DNA of 64,000 bases from Gammaproteobacteria bacterium (GCA_030427085.1 JAUHXH010000004.1:1-64000), one strand, 5' to 3'; positions 55,208-64,000 are shown, counted from the first letter of the stretch. Numbers and translations are program-made. Notes: generated by a model not told the origin, from the sequence alone.

Positions 55208-56437
55208 ATGACCGCGACATCCCTGGAAAAGAGCAAGATCAAGTTCCTCCTGCTGGAAGGTGTGCACCCCTCTGCCGTGGAGACACTACGCCAGGCAGGC
55301 TACGACAACATCGAGCAGCACAAGAAGGCGCTGCCCGAAGAGGAACTGAAGGCAGCCATTGCCGACGCCCATTTCATCGGCATCCGTTCACGCACCCAGT
55401 TGACGGACGAGGTACTGGCCTGTGCCAACAAACTGGTCGCCATCGGCTGTTTCTGCATCGGCACCAACCAGGTAGATCTGGGTGAAGCCACCCGTCGCGG
55501 GATTCCCGTATTCAACGCGCCCTTCTCCAATACCCGCAGCGTGGCGGAACTGGTGCTGGCGGAGGCCATTTTGCTGCTGCGCGGTGTGGCCGAGAAAAAC
55601 GCCGCCGCCCATCGCGGGCAGTGGATGAAGACGGCGGTCAACGCCTTTGAAATCCGCGGTAAGAAGCTCGGCATCATCGGCTACGGCAACATCGGCATGC
55701 AGCTGGGCGTGCTGGCCGAGTCGCTGGGCATGCAGGTGCTGTTTTACGACGTGGTCAACAAATTGCCTCTGGGCAATGCCCGGCAGGTACCGAGCTTGAC
55801 CCAGCTGCTGTCCCAGGCCGACGTGGTCAGCCTGCACGTGCCGGAAACGGCGAGCACCCGCGAGATGATCGGCGCCGAGGAACTGGCTCACATGCGCGCG
55901 GGAAGCATCCTGATCAATGCGTCCCGCGGGACGGTGGTGGATATCGACGCGCTCGCCGAACAGTTGGCGAGTGGGCACCTGGGCGGCGCCGGCATCGACG
56001 TGTTCCCGGTAGAGCCGCGTTCCAACGACGATGAATTTGTGTCCCCACTGCGCCAGTTCGAGAACACGTTCCTGACCCCGCATATCGGCGGCAGCACTGT
56101 GGAAGCGCAGGAGAACATCGGTATGGAAGTGGCGGAGAAGCTGGCCCACTACAGCGACAACGGCACCACGGTGTCCTCGGTCAACTTCCCCGAAGTGGCC
56201 CTGCCGGGGCATCCAGATCAACACCGCCTGCTGCACATCCACCGCAATGTTCCCGGGGTGATGTCGGCCATCAACCAGGTGTTTTCAGATAACGGCATCA
56301 ACATTTCCGGCCAGTACCTCCAAACCAACGAGGGTATCGGCTACGTGGTGATCGACATCGACGCCGAGTACTCGGACCTGGCGCTGAGCAAGCTGGCGGC
56401 CGTAGACGGTACGATCCGCACTCGCGTACTATTCTGA
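55208..56437 (+). CDS. serA: D-3-phosphoglycerate dehydrogenase
   Basis: First step of serine synthesis, 3-phosphoglycerate to 3-phosphohydroxypyruvate with NAD; 409 aa, the E. coli-like type. Rossmann motif IIGYGNIGMQLG; catalytic residues lie in NASRGTVVDID (Arg) and LTPHIGGSTVEAQ (His). A C-terminal ACT domain (about 335-409) implies serine feedback. Family members also reduce 2-oxoglutarate to D-2-hydroxyglutarate. It precedes the sigma-factor gene by 25 bp. Confidence 0.96.
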   Translation: MTATSLEKSKIKFLLLEGVHPSAVETLRQAGYDNIEQHKKALPEEELKAAIADAHFIGIRSRTQLTDEVLACANKLVAIGCFCIGTNQVDLGEATRRGIPVFNAPFSNTRSVAELVLAEAILLLRGVAEKNAAAHRGQWMKTAVNAFEIRGKKLGIIGYGNIGMQLGVLAESLGMQVLFYDVVNKLPLGNARQVPSLTQLLSQADVVSLHVPETASTREMIGAEELAHMRAGSILINASRGTVVDIDALAEQLASGHLGGAGIDVFPVEPRSNDDEFVSPLRQFENTFLTPHIGGSTVEAQENIGMEVAEKLAHYSDNGTTVSSVNFPEVALPGHPDQHRLLHIHRNVPGVMSAINQVFSDNGINISGQYLQTNEGIGYVVIDIDAEYSDLALSKLAAVDGTIRTRVLF

Positions 56438-56462
56438 TCCAGTCCCGAGTCCCGGCCCCGAA

Positions 56463-57008
56463 TTGAGCAGCGACAAAAAGACGTTCATTGCCCGCCTGGT
56501 GGTGGAGCAGAAAACGCCGCTGGAGCGCTTCCTGGCGCGCAAACTGGACAATCCCGACGACGCCGCCGAAGTCGCCCAGGAGGCATTTCTACGCCTGCAC
56601 CGGATGGAGCATCCCGAGCAGCTGGAAAACGCCCGCGCCTTTTTATTCCAGGTGGCGAGCAACCTGGCGGTGGACCAGTTGCGGCGCCGGCGCTTGCACT
56701 TTCGTTTCCTCAACGCCCAGAAGGGTCCCTCGACGGAGAGCGACGCCCCCGAACCTGGCAGCAGCAATGAGCCCTCCCCTGAAGAGTTGCTGGCCGCGCG
56801 GGAAAAGCTGGCCGCCATCTATCAGGCGATCGAGGAGTTACCACAGAACGTGCGGCAGGCCTTTCTCATGCATCGACGCAACGGTTTGCCTTACAGCGTG
56901 ATTGCCGCGGAGCTGGGGGTATCAGTATCCAGCGTGGAAAAATACATCCTTCAGGCACTCAAACACTGCCGCCAGCGCCTGGAAGCACCAAAATCGGGCA
57001 GTTCGTGA
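56463..57008 (+). CDS. FecI-family ECF sigma factor
   Basis: 181-residue RNA polymerase sigma factor. Region 2 spans about 15-80 (PDDAAEVAQEAFLRLHRM, FLFQVASNLAVDQLRRRR), and region 4 spans about 115-170 with FLMHRRNGLPYSVIAAELGV and VEKYILQALKHCR. The following FecR gene and STN-domain receptor form the cell-surface signalling set. The start is read as TTG 56463 without a good Shine-Dalgarno, so it is uncertain. It is 25 bp after serA and may be partly read from it. Confidence 0.9.
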   Translation: MSSDKKTFIARLVVEQKTPLERFLARKLDNPDDAAEVAQEAFLRLHRMEHPEQLENARAFLFQVASNLAVDQLRRRRLHFRFLNAQKGPSTESDAPEPGSSNEPSPEELLAAREKLAAIYQAIEELPQNVRQAFLMHRRNGLPYSVIAAELGVSVSSVEKYILQALKHCRQRLEAPKSGSS

Positions 57009-57049
57009 CGAATTTCGCACCGTAGGGGTGAAAAAAGTCTAAATTAGAA

Positions 57050-57077
57050 GGAATTTCCTTGAGGGAACCCCCGTCTG
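57050..57077 (+). promoter_or_regulatory. Candidate ECF-type promoter for fecR and the receptor
   Basis: GGAATT (57050-57055), 16 bp, then CGTCTG (57072-57077), matching the GGAA..-N16-CGTC pattern of ECF sigma promoters. The -35 lies in a perfect 13-nt palindrome, AAGGAA-T-TTCCTT (57048-57060). About 95 bp of leader precede the fecR ATG. This suggests sigma-factor control of the operon. Confidence 0.5.
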
Positions 57078-57173
57078 ACTCGTTATATGTTCAGACACGC
57101 GCACCAAAACAGGTGTCAGGGGAGCTTCGTCCTGCCTTCAGGGAACGACTCACAAGGTTATAACAGGGAAATC

Positions 57174-58148
57174 ATGTCCACGTTGGATGCCACACAACAG
57201 AGCGTCGACGATCAGGCTGCCGAATGGCTGGCCCTGCTCCGCTCTGACCGCTGCACCGAGGAAGATCGCGGTGCTTTTGCGGTATGGCTGGCCATGGACA
57301 AAAGCCACAGCCAGGCGATGGACCGGACCCTGGACCTGTGGGACGACCTGCAAGCCCTGCAATATATGCCCGATGCTGCCTTCGAACCAGCGGTCAATCA
57401 CCACCGCCGGCAATGGCTGGCAGGTGGGCTGGCCCTGGCTGCTACAGTCGCGTTGGCGGCGGTATTGCTGCCTCGCTTCGATCAATCCGAAGCCAGCCTG
57501 CAGTTCCAGACTGCGATGGGCGAGCAATCCACTGTTGAACTGGCCGACGGCTCAACCGTACTGCTCAACACCGACACCCGCATCAGCGTGAGCTATACCG
57601 AGGAGCGCCGGGATATCGACCTGCTGCAGGGTGAAGCCTACTTCTCTGTGGTCAGCGATAGCCAACGGCCATTTGTGGTGAATTCCGGCGCCGCCGATGT
57701 AGCCGCCGTGGGCACCGCGTTCAATATTTATCGCGCTCAGGACGACGCCAGAATTACCGTCTCTGAAGGCGTTGTTCGCGTGACGGAACGCAACGCGCCG
57801 AGCACGCGCGCTGCCGCGACTGAATTACTGCATGCCAATCAGGCAATGACTGCCAGTCCCGCAGGCCTGGCGGACGTAACCATCGTGAATACCGGTGACG
57901 TTCTGGCCTGGCAGCAGGGCAAGATCATCGCCCACGAAATGCCCCTGCCCGAGCTGGCAGCGCAAATCGAACGCTATTTCGACACCGATATTGTCATCAC
58001 CGACCCTGCTGTCGCGGCCCACACCGTTTCCGGTGATTTTGACCTCGACGCTCCCGACTCCCTGCTGACGGCGGTCGCTGTCAGCCTCAATCTACAACTC
58101 GACTGGATCGACAGCAAAACCGTGCGGTTGCTGAATCAGGGCGAGTAA
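57174..58148 (+). CDS. FecR-family anti-sigma regulator
   Basis: 324-residue inner-membrane protein that holds or activates the FecI-type sigma factor. The N-terminal cytoplasmic domain (about 5-60; QAAEWLALLRSDRCTEED, DUF4880 type) is followed by one transmembrane helix (about 83-102), a FecR periplasmic domain (about 110-210, VELADGSTVLLNTDTRI) and a C-terminal domain (about 240-320, DUF4974 type). It links the STN domain of the receptor outside to the sigma factor inside. ATG 57174 has AGGGAA upstream. Confidence 0.9.
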   Translation: MSTLDATQQSVDDQAAEWLALLRSDRCTEEDRGAFAVWLAMDKSHSQAMDRTLDLWDDLQALQYMPDAAFEPAVNHHRRQWLAGGLALAATVALAAVLLPRFDQSEASLQFQTAMGEQSTVELADGSTVLLNTDTRISVSYTEERRDIDLLQGEAYFSVVSDSQRPFVVNSGAADVAAVGTAFNIYRAQDDARITVSEGVVRVTERNAPSTRAAATELLHANQAMTASPAGLADVTIVNTGDVLAWQQGKIIAHEMPLPELAAQIERYFDTDIVITDPAVAAHTVSGDFDLDAPDSLLTAVAVSLNLQLDWIDSKTVRLLNQGE

Positions 58149-58235
58149 GTTATAAAGATTGTCTTGGGCAACCCGCCCTCCTGAAAAGCCTTTAACTTTC
58201 AGCAACTTGAATCTACATCCGAGGCTAGGACGCAG

Positions 58236-61200
58236 ATGCCCCCAGCGCTTCGGCAGACACGCTCAGGCGGCTTTCGCCCCAGGCGGCCTTTGCGGCGATT
58301 GATCGCCGGGGCCCTGCTGGGTCTGCTGTTCGGGCAAACCGCCGCCGCCAACCTCGCCGAACGCCCTTATAACTTCCGTATCGACGCCAGCGACTTATCG
58401 CAAGCACTGCTGCAAGTCAGCCGCCAAAGTGGCCTGGCGATCGTTTTTTCGGATCAGTTAACGCGTCGGCTTCCCGCGAGCCCCGTTAACGGCGACGTCG
58501 CGCTCGCTGCCGCGCTGGATCAGTTGCTGGAGCCCGTCGGTCTGGCCTGGACTCTGGTGGATGGGCGCATCATTGCCATCACTCGCGGTGAGTGTCACGA
58601 GAAGGAAACCAGTCCGGGCTGCCGCGAGGTGGATGCCCTGCTAAGCCGCCACCCGCTTTACGTCCCCGGCATTGAAGAAACCTATGTCTACGGCAGCCGC
58701 GTGACCGGCTCACGGATTCGGCGCGCTCACTACGAAGGCTCGGCCCCCGTCGACATCATCACCGCACCCGACATCGAATTGAGCGGCGCCCAGACCCTCG
58801 GTGACCTGTTGAAGTTTGTTCCGGCGGTGTCGGGCAATGCCGTCAGCACTGCGATTTCCAACGGCGGCGATGGCACCGCCACCGTAACGCTGCGCGGCCT
58901 GCCTGCCAGCAATACCCTGGTACTGATCAATGGCCGCAGGGTGGCCAACAATGGCCTGGCCGGAGAATCGGTAGATCTGAACAGCATTCCCCCTGCAGCC
59001 GTGGAGCGTATTGAGATTCTCAAGGACGGGGCATCGGCCATCTATGGCTCCGACGCCATTGCCGGTGTGGTCAATGTGATCATGAAGCGCGACTTTCACG
59101 GCCTGCTGACGGAGGCCTACTACGGTGAGGCCGCTGCCGGCGACCTTGAAACCAGCACCTACACCGTGCAGTACGGAACCGGTTTGCCACACGGCTCGCT
59201 GTTCCTCTCTGCCACATCCTACTCCCAGGATGCCATTTTCAGTCGCGATCGCAGTGTCTCGGCGTCGGCCGATGGCCGCCTCCGCGGTGGCGCGGACCAA
59301 CGCTCCAGCGCCACCCCGAACGCACGCATCACGCTGCCTTCCGGTCAGCAGCTCATCCATGACAATGGCCGTTACCGAGAAGCCACGCCAGAGGATCTGT
59401 TCAATTATCAGGACTACACCTCGGCCGTCGTGCCGATGGATCGGCGCAGTCTCTATGGCAATGCCAGCTATGACTTCTCCGAACAGGTAACCGGCCTGGT
59501 CGAAGCCAGCTACCTGGACACCCGCGCCGGCGCCGTACTCGCCCCAACGCCCGTGTTTACCGGCTTCGAGCAGGATCCTTTGATCGTCGCCGCCGACAAC
59601 ATCTACAACAGCTTTGGCGAAGAGTTGCTGGATGTGCGGCGGCGCCTGGTGGAGTTGCCCCAGCGCCGACAGATAGATAGCTCCGAGGTGATGCGCTTTT
59701 CCGCCGTTATGGAGGGCTTGTACGAGGACTGGAACTGGGACGTCGGCTACAGCTGGAGCCGCTCCGAGGCGCAGCAGGAAACCCGCAATCTGGTCAACGC
59801 CGACAACCTGCGCCGGGCGATCGGCCCCGCCGCGCAATGCCAGGGCGGGGAGATTGACGGCTGCGTACCAGTCAACGTGCTGGCGGGCCCCGGCAGCATC
59901 GACGCCGAGCAGGTGGATTACATCGTTGCCACCGGCAAGGTACGCGGCCACAGCACCCTTTCCAACATCACCCTCAACGTCAGCAACGAGGGCCTGGACC
60001 TACCCATCGGCAGCACCGATATGGCATTCGGGCTAGAGTTTCGTCAGGAATCCACCAGCAAGAAGCCCAGCGCGCTGCTGGCGTCGGTAGGCACAATCGG
60101 GGCGACCAATTTCGAGGCGACCGCTGGCAGCCGTAAAATCACCGAGCTCTACGCCGAAACCATCGTCAACGCCTGGAACAGTGCCGACGGCGATGCTTCC
60201 CTTAATCTCGAAGGCGCCGTGCGCTTTTCTGACTACAGCGATTTCGGCGGGGACATCAATCCCCGACTGGGTCTGCGCCTGCAACTGTCACCGAGTGTGC
60301 TGGTGCGAGCCAGCTACGCGGACGGTTTTAGGGCTCCCAGCCTGAACGAGCTGTATCAGGGCGCCACCGAAGACCAGGCCTTTATCACCGACCCCTGCAC
60401 GCAGCCCAATAACATCGGCCGCCTGCCGGGTTGCACGCTTCCTGCAGACCCAACGCGCAACCAGTTCCTGACCGTGACCGGCGGCAACCCCGAACTGGCC
60501 CCTGAAACCTCATCTAGCTACGGCGCCGGCCTGGTGATCACCCCGCTGCCCACCCCGGGCCTCACCTTGTCTGCAGATGCCTTCTCGATTGACCAGCGCA
60601 AGGTGGTGTCATCCAGCGCCCAGTACATCGTGGACCAGAACGCGCGCTTTGGACGCTTTGATGAGCGCGTACAGCGCGACGCCCTGGGTAACCTGCAACT
60701 GGTGGATGCGGTGAACCTCAACGTGGGGCGCCGCAAGGTCGAAGGCGCGGACTTGAGCCTGATGTACAAATTGCCCTCGCGACACTGGGGCCAGTTGTCC
60801 ATCGCCAGCAATGCCACCTGGATCGCCCGCTACGAGGCCCAACTCGATAGCGCCGCCCCGGCCGTCGATTTCGCCGGCACCTTCATCGACCCGGCCTCCG
60901 AAGGGTTGGGGGGCATTCCCGAGTGGAAGGGACAAATTTCGGTGCAGTGGGCCCGCCAGCGCTGGCGTGGTAATTACGAACTGCATTACATCAGTAACCT
61001 TCGGGAGCGCATTCCGGGTACCCAAAGCGAGCGCAGCATCGCGGCCTGGGCCGTGCATGACATTCAACTTAGCTACATGTTCGATGTGCTGGACGGCCTG
61101 CGCTTCACCGTCGGTCTGGACAACGCTCTCGATGAAAGTGCACCCTTTGCGGCCTCGTCATTCCTGGACAACATTGACGGGCGCAGCCACGAGCTCAAGG

Positions 61201-61238
61201 GGCGTTTCTGGTACACCAAGCTAAGCCAGCGCTTCTGA
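58236..61238 (+). CDS. TonB-dependent outer-membrane transducer with STN signalling domain
   Basis: 1000-residue receptor. Signal peptide about 1-38, STN domain about 45-115 (YNFRIDASDLSQALLQVS), a TonB-box-like segment near TYVYGSRVTGSRI (about 150), plug domain about 165-275 (VTLRGLPASNTLVLINGRRV) and a 22-strand barrel ending in LSQRF. The STN domain passes ligand occupancy to FecR. The Leu-rich NGRRV-type plug resembles sugar or peptide receptors more than siderophore ones, but the ligand is unknown. ATG 58236 has AGGA six bases upstream. Confidence 0.93.
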   Translation: MPPALRQTRSGGFRPRRPLRRLIAGALLGLLFGQTAAANLAERPYNFRIDASDLSQALLQVSRQSGLAIVFSDQLTRRLPASPVNGDVALAAALDQLLEPVGLAWTLVDGRIIAITRGECHEKETSPGCREVDALLSRHPLYVPGIEETYVYGSRVTGSRIRRAHYEGSAPVDIITAPDIELSGAQTLGDLLKFVPAVSGNAVSTAISNGGDGTATVTLRGLPASNTLVLINGRRVANNGLAGESVDLNSIPPAAVERIEILKDGASAIYGSDAIAGVVNVIMKRDFHGLLTEAYYGEAAAGDLETSTYTVQYGTGLPHGSLFLSATSYSQDAIFSRDRSVSASADGRLRGGADQRSSATPNARITLPSGQQLIHDNGRYREATPEDLFNYQDYTSAVVPMDRRSLYGNASYDFSEQVTGLVEASYLDTRAGAVLAPTPVFTGFEQDPLIVAADNIYNSFGEELLDVRRRLVELPQRRQIDSSEVMRFSAVMEGLYEDWNWDVGYSWSRSEAQQETRNLVNADNLRRAIGPAAQCQGGEIDGCVPVNVLAGPGSIDAEQVDYIVATGKVRGHSTLSNITLNVSNEGLDLPIGSTDMAFGLEFRQESTSKKPSALLASVGTIGATNFEATAGSRKITELYAETIVNAWNSADGDASLNLEGAVRFSDYSDFGGDINPRLGLRLQLSPSVLVRASYADGFRAPSLNELYQGATEDQAFITDPCTQPNNIGRLPGCTLPADPTRNQFLTVTGGNPELAPETSSSYGAGLVITPLPTPGLTLSADAFSIDQRKVVSSSAQYIVDQNARFGRFDERVQRDALGNLQLVDAVNLNVGRRKVEGADLSLMYKLPSRHWGQLSIASNATWIARYEAQLDSAAPAVDFAGTFIDPASEGLGGIPEWKGQISVQWARQRWRGNYELHYISNLRERIPGTQSERSIAAWAVHDIQLSYMFDVLDGLRFTVGLDNALDESAPFAASSFLDNIDGRSHELKGRFWYTKLSQRF

Positions 61239-61265
61239 CCACACATTAATAGTGAGTACTTACTT

Positions 61266-61724
61266 ATGACCTTCCCCCGCGTTTTAGCCGCAGCCCTCTT
61301 TGCACTCGCCCTGCCGGCATTGGCTGACGGGGAGTTCCCTGGCGTCAAAGCCCTGATGGACGAGGAGCAATTCAAGTCCACAGGATTGGGCAAATTAAGC
61401 GCTGAAGAACTCGAGGCCCTGGATGCCTGGCTGCTGCTTTACACCGCTGGCGAAGCCGCAGAATTGCGCCGTACCAATGAAGAGGTCAAAGAGGTCGAGA
61501 TGCAGTACGAGGTAGTGGCGCGAATCAAGGAACCCTTTGACGGCTGGGAGGGCAGCACGCAGTTTTTCCTCGATAACGGCCAGGTATGGAAGCAGCGTCT
61601 GCCGGGCCGCTATCGCTACCCAAAAGACAACAACGAAGTGCTCATCAAGAAAAACTTCATGGGTTACTACGTGATGACACTCAAGGAGACTGGCAAGGCC
61701 ATCGGCGTGACCAGGGTCCGCTAG
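61266..61724 (+). CDS. Exported small protein of unknown function
   Basis: 152-residue protein: signal peptide (about 1-21, ending LPALAD), then a helical part (LSAEELEALDAWLLLYTAGE) and a beta-rich half with VEMQYEVVARIKEPFDGWEG and DNGQVWKQRLPGRYRY. It begins 27 bases after the receptor stop, so it is likely part of that operon. No family is recognised. The end of the chain, FMGYYVMTLKETGKAIGVTR, looks like a small folded domain. Possibly a periplasmic partner of the receptor. Confidence 0.8.
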   Translation: MTFPRVLAAALFALALPALADGEFPGVKALMDEEQFKSTGLGKLSAEELEALDAWLLLYTAGEAAELRRTNEEVKEVEMQYEVVARIKEPFDGWEGSTQFFLDNGQVWKQRLPGRYRYPKDNNEVLIKKNFMGYYVMTLKETGKAIGVTRVR

Positions 61725-61886
61725 AGCTCTCCTCAGGGTTTTTTCTGGCCGGGCCACCGCTGCACGGCCAGATATGACCTGAAACTTCCTTCCCAGCGCT
61801 GATTTGCGGCACTGCTCTCTGCACCTAAGTGTTTATAAATTCTGGCAATTTTTCTGGTTCCCCAGCGATTTCGTGAATTTGTCACA

Positions 61887-61923
61887 AATACCCGGTATGG
61901 GTTGAGGTCGGGTACCGGATATT
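61887..61923. promoter_or_regulatory. Imperfect inverted repeat upstream of the second receptor
   Basis: AATACCCGGTA (61887-61897) and TACCGGATATT (61913-61923) are complementary at 10 of 11 positions with a 15-base spacer. It sits about 85 bp before the receptor ATG and could be a regulator site or leader hairpin. The other bases of 61725-62006 show no gene; the GC hairpin at 61746-61770 lacks a T-run. Confidence 0.35.
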
Positions 61924-62006
61924 CGTTTAAAGTTTGAGTTCTGTGGCCTCGTGCCACTGAATAACAAGATAGAAGCAATTGCTTATTACACACAGGGGTT
62001 TTGACT

Positions 62007-64000
62007 ATGATTAAAAATCGTCTCACCGTGGCAGTTTCCGCTGCCCTCGGCCTGACGGCGGCAGCGGCCTTCCCGCAAGTTGCCAACGCTCAGGACGACC
62101 TGGTCGAAGAGGTTGTTGTTACCGGTTCGCGTATCCAGAAAGCGAACCTGGTTTCATCCAGCCCGGTGACCCAGGTCAATGCCGAGGAATTCAAGTTCCA
62201 GGGTAACGTTCGCGTAGAGGACTTGCTGAACAAGCTGCCCTCCGTTTACGCGTCCAACACCTCTGGTGATGCTAACGGCGCAACCGGTACCGCTACCCTG
62301 AACCTGCGTAACCTGGGTTCTGTGCGCACACTGACTCTGCTGAACGGCCGTCGCCTGCCCCCGGGCTCCCCGGCAGCTGGTGGCTATGCTGCTGACGTGA
62401 ACCAGGTACCCGGCGCCCTGATCCAGCGCGTTGAAGTACTGACCGGTGGTGCATCTTCCACCTACGGTTCTGACGCTGTGGCCGGTGTTGTTAACTTCAT
62501 CCTGGTCGACGACTTCGAAGGCCTGAAAGTTGATTACCAGTACAGTGGCTACACCCACAACAACGACAACGGCTCTATTCAGGACCTGAACCGTTCCACC
62601 GGCTTCGACGTGCCCGACGGCACCGAGACTGACGGTGAAATCTCTGACCTGTCCGTGATCTTCGGTGCCAACCTGGACGGTGGCCGCGGCAACGTGACTG
62701 CTTACTTCACCTACCGCAACATCGACCCCGTTGTACAAGGTAGCCGTGACTACTCCAACTGTGCACTGGGCGGCACCTCTGACAACTTCAGCTGTGGTGG
62801 TTCTTCCACTCTGCCCGAAGGTCGCTTCACTGACTTCGGCCTGCTGGCCGGCACTGGCCCCGGTAGCTTCGACTACATCGTATCCGGTGATCAGTTCGTG
62901 CCCCGGGACGGCCTGCTGTACAACTACGCGCCGCTCAACTTCTTCCAGCGCCCTGACGAGCGTTACACCGGTGGCGCCTTCGCCCGTTACAGCATCAACG
63001 AGCACGTAGAAGCTTACGGCGAAGTGATGTTCATGGACGACCGCTCCAACGCACAGATCGCTCCCTCCGGTGCGTTCTTCGTAACCAGCGCACTGAGCTG
63101 TGGCAACCCCTTCCTGTCAGCCCAACAGTTCGACCTGGTCTGTGGCCAGTACGGTCTGGGTGATGGCGACTTCCAGGATGTCTTCATCGGCCGCCGTAAC
63201 GTAGAAGGTGGTGCGCGTAACAACGACCTGCGTCACACTTCTATCCGTGGTGTATTCGGCCTGCGTGGCGATATCAACGACACCTGGCGCTACGACGCTT
63301 ACGCCCAGTACGCGGAAGTAAGCTACGAAGAGACCTACAACAACGACCTGTCTACTACCAAGATCATCCGCGCTCTGGATGCGGTAGAAGATGCGGACGG
63401 CAACGTTACCTGTCGCTCTGTAATCGACGGCAGCGATCCGACCTGTGTGCCCTGGAACCTGTTCACCGAAGGTGCAGTTACCCAGAACATGCTGAACTAC
63501 CTGTACCTGCCCCTGTTCGCACGCGGTACTACTGACCAGAAAGTTGTTTCCGGTTACGTAGCCGGTGACCTGGGTGAGTACAACATCCAGATCCCGTCTG
63601 CCGAAACTGGCGTACAGGTTGTTCTGGGTACTGAGTACCGCTCAGAAAACCTGGAATTCAGCCCGGACAACGGCTACCAGTCAGGTGACGGTGCTGGTCA
63701 GGGTGGTCCTATCCTCGGCGTGAATGGCGGTTACGACGTAACTGAATTCTTCACCGAAATCAGCATCCCGCTGGTAGAAGGCAAGTCCTTCGCTGAAGAG
63801 CTGAACCTGGACCTGGGCTATCGCTGGTCTGACTACTCCACCGACGTTCAGACTGACACTTATAAAGTGGCAGCAGGCTGGGCACCGGTAGCTAGCCTCA
63901 AGTTCCGCGCCAGCTTCAACCACGCGGTACGTGCGGCCAACATCCGTGAACTGTTCCGTCCGCAGGGCATCGGCCTGTTCGACATGACCACTGACGTGTG
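62007..64000 (+). CDS. TonB-dependent receptor, 3' end beyond window (partial)
   Basis: At least 664 codons are open from ATG 62007 (AGGGG about nine bases upstream) to the window edge with no stop. Signal peptide about 1-28 (ending VANA), then DDLVEEVVVTGSRI, the TonB-box region, and a plug domain (about 50-170: EDLLNKLPSVYASN, LRNLGSVRTLTLLNGRR, VEVLTGGASSTYGSDAVAGV), then part of the barrel. No STN domain is present. The chain has several acidic 'DDNG'-type loops. Its codon choice leans to C/T-ending, expression-type codons, unlike the first receptor, which suggests high expression. Ligand unknown. Confidence 0.93.
   Translation, partial: MIKNRLTVAVSAALGLTAAAAFPQVANAQDDLVEEVVVTGSRIQKANLVSSSPVTQVNAEEFKFQGNVRVEDLLNKLPSVYASNTSGDANGATGTATLNLRNLGSVRTLTLLNGRRLPPGSPAAGGYAADVNQVPGALIQRVEVLTGGASSTYGSDAVAGVVNFILVDDFEGLKVDYQYSGYTHNNDNGSIQDLNRSTGFDVPDGTETDGEISDLSVIFGANLDGGRGNVTAYFTYRNIDPVVQGSRDYSNCALGGTSDNFSCGGSSTLPEGRFTDFGLLAGTGPGSFDYIVSGDQFVPRDGLLYNYAPLNFFQRPDERYTGGAFARYSINEHVEAYGEVMFMDDRSNAQIAPSGAFFVTSALSCGNPFLSAQQFDLVCGQYGLGDGDFQDVFIGRRNVEGGARNNDLRHTSIRGVFGLRGDINDTWRYDAYAQYAEVSYEETYNNDLSTTKIIRALDAVEDADGNVTCRSVIDGSDPTCVPWNLFTEGAVTQNMLNYLYLPLFARGTTDQKVVSGYVAGDLGEYNIQIPSAETGVQVVLGTEYRSENLEFSPDNGYQSGDGAGQGGPILGVNGGYDVTEFFTEISIPLVEGKSFAEELNLDLGYRWSDYSTDVQTDTYKVAAGWAPVASLKFRASFNHAVRAANIRELFRPQGIGLFDMTTDV

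Noticed and set aside
58710-59951. Minus-strand open frame (about 413 codons)
   Set aside because: Antisense to the STN receptor; no motif.
61746-61770. Hairpin CTGGCCG...CGGCCAG as terminator after the exported protein gene
   Set aside because: No T-run follows on the plus strand, and on the minus strand it is followed by A's.

Overview
The window is about 64 kb of dense, GC-rich bacterial chromosome. It looks like a marine-type gammaproteobacterium, most likely Cellvibrionales/Halieaceae-like or a near relative. That placement is an inference from gene content and from gene order recalled from Pseudomonas and E. coli; no database was searched. Supporting blocks are ygfB-pepP-ubiH-ubiI beside zapA-6S RNA-fthC, rppH-ptsP and lgt-thyA, ilvA-rpiA-D2HGDH-serA, hemL-hemB, and a Vibrio-type TonB2 block with TtpC and DUF3450. 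No prophage, integrase, insertion sequence or CRISPR array is visible.

Layout. 1-423: tandem rRNA-type promoters and a leader with boxA, pointing left out of the window toward an rRNA operon that is not in view. 424-7142: tyrS, an M23 peptidoglycan hydrolase and anmK, erpA, a bactofilin, a coiled-coil membrane protein and argC. 7244-12457: a ClC channel, then a haem cluster (hemJ, hemL, hemB) and a secreted NTR/TIMP-like protein. 12454-24867: a CoA-type Nudix, a ModF-like double ATPase, a diguanylate cyclase, MFS-mrcB-LpoP-like, a GNAT, a YbaY-META lipoprotein, an aldehyde dehydrogenase, a small lipoprotein and two VOC proteins. 24991-30865: a solute-binding protein, pyk-glk, a QseBC-like two-component system and a cold-shock protein. 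30951-36042: one operon for an energy-transducing TonB machine (DUF3450, TtpC, ExbB, ExbD, TonB, TPR). 36317-44151: folA-thyA-lgt, an NRDE protein, ptsP-rppH, a HAD phosphatase and an RlmI-like methyltransferase. 44191-50729: gcvH, the ubiquinone hydroxylase/pepP/ygfB operon, a ZapB-like protein, zapA, 6S RNA, fthC and a 48-residue membrane peptide. 50730-51296: non-coding, holding two head-to-head structured repeats. 51297-56437: ilvA, rpiA, a D-2-hydroxyglutarate dehydrogenase-type flavoprotein and serA. 56463-64000: FecI-type sigma factor, FecR anti-sigma factor, an STN-domain TonB-dependent transducer, an unknown periplasmic protein and a second TonB-dependent receptor cut by the window edge.

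How parts connect. The TonB2-type operon can energise the two outer-membrane receptors at the right end, one of which carries the signalling domain that would act on FecR and FecI. SerA and the flavoprotein opposite it plausibly form the coupled pair that removes the D-2-hydroxyglutarate made by SerA. The wall genes (M23, AnmK, bactofilin, PBP1B, LpoP-like, Lgt, ZapA) are spread through the window.

The most unusual item is the repeat pair at 50962-51288. Two inverted copies share a conserved core, while their long outer stems are unrelated in sequence yet each self-complementary. An internal hairpin shows compensatory base-pair changes between the copies.
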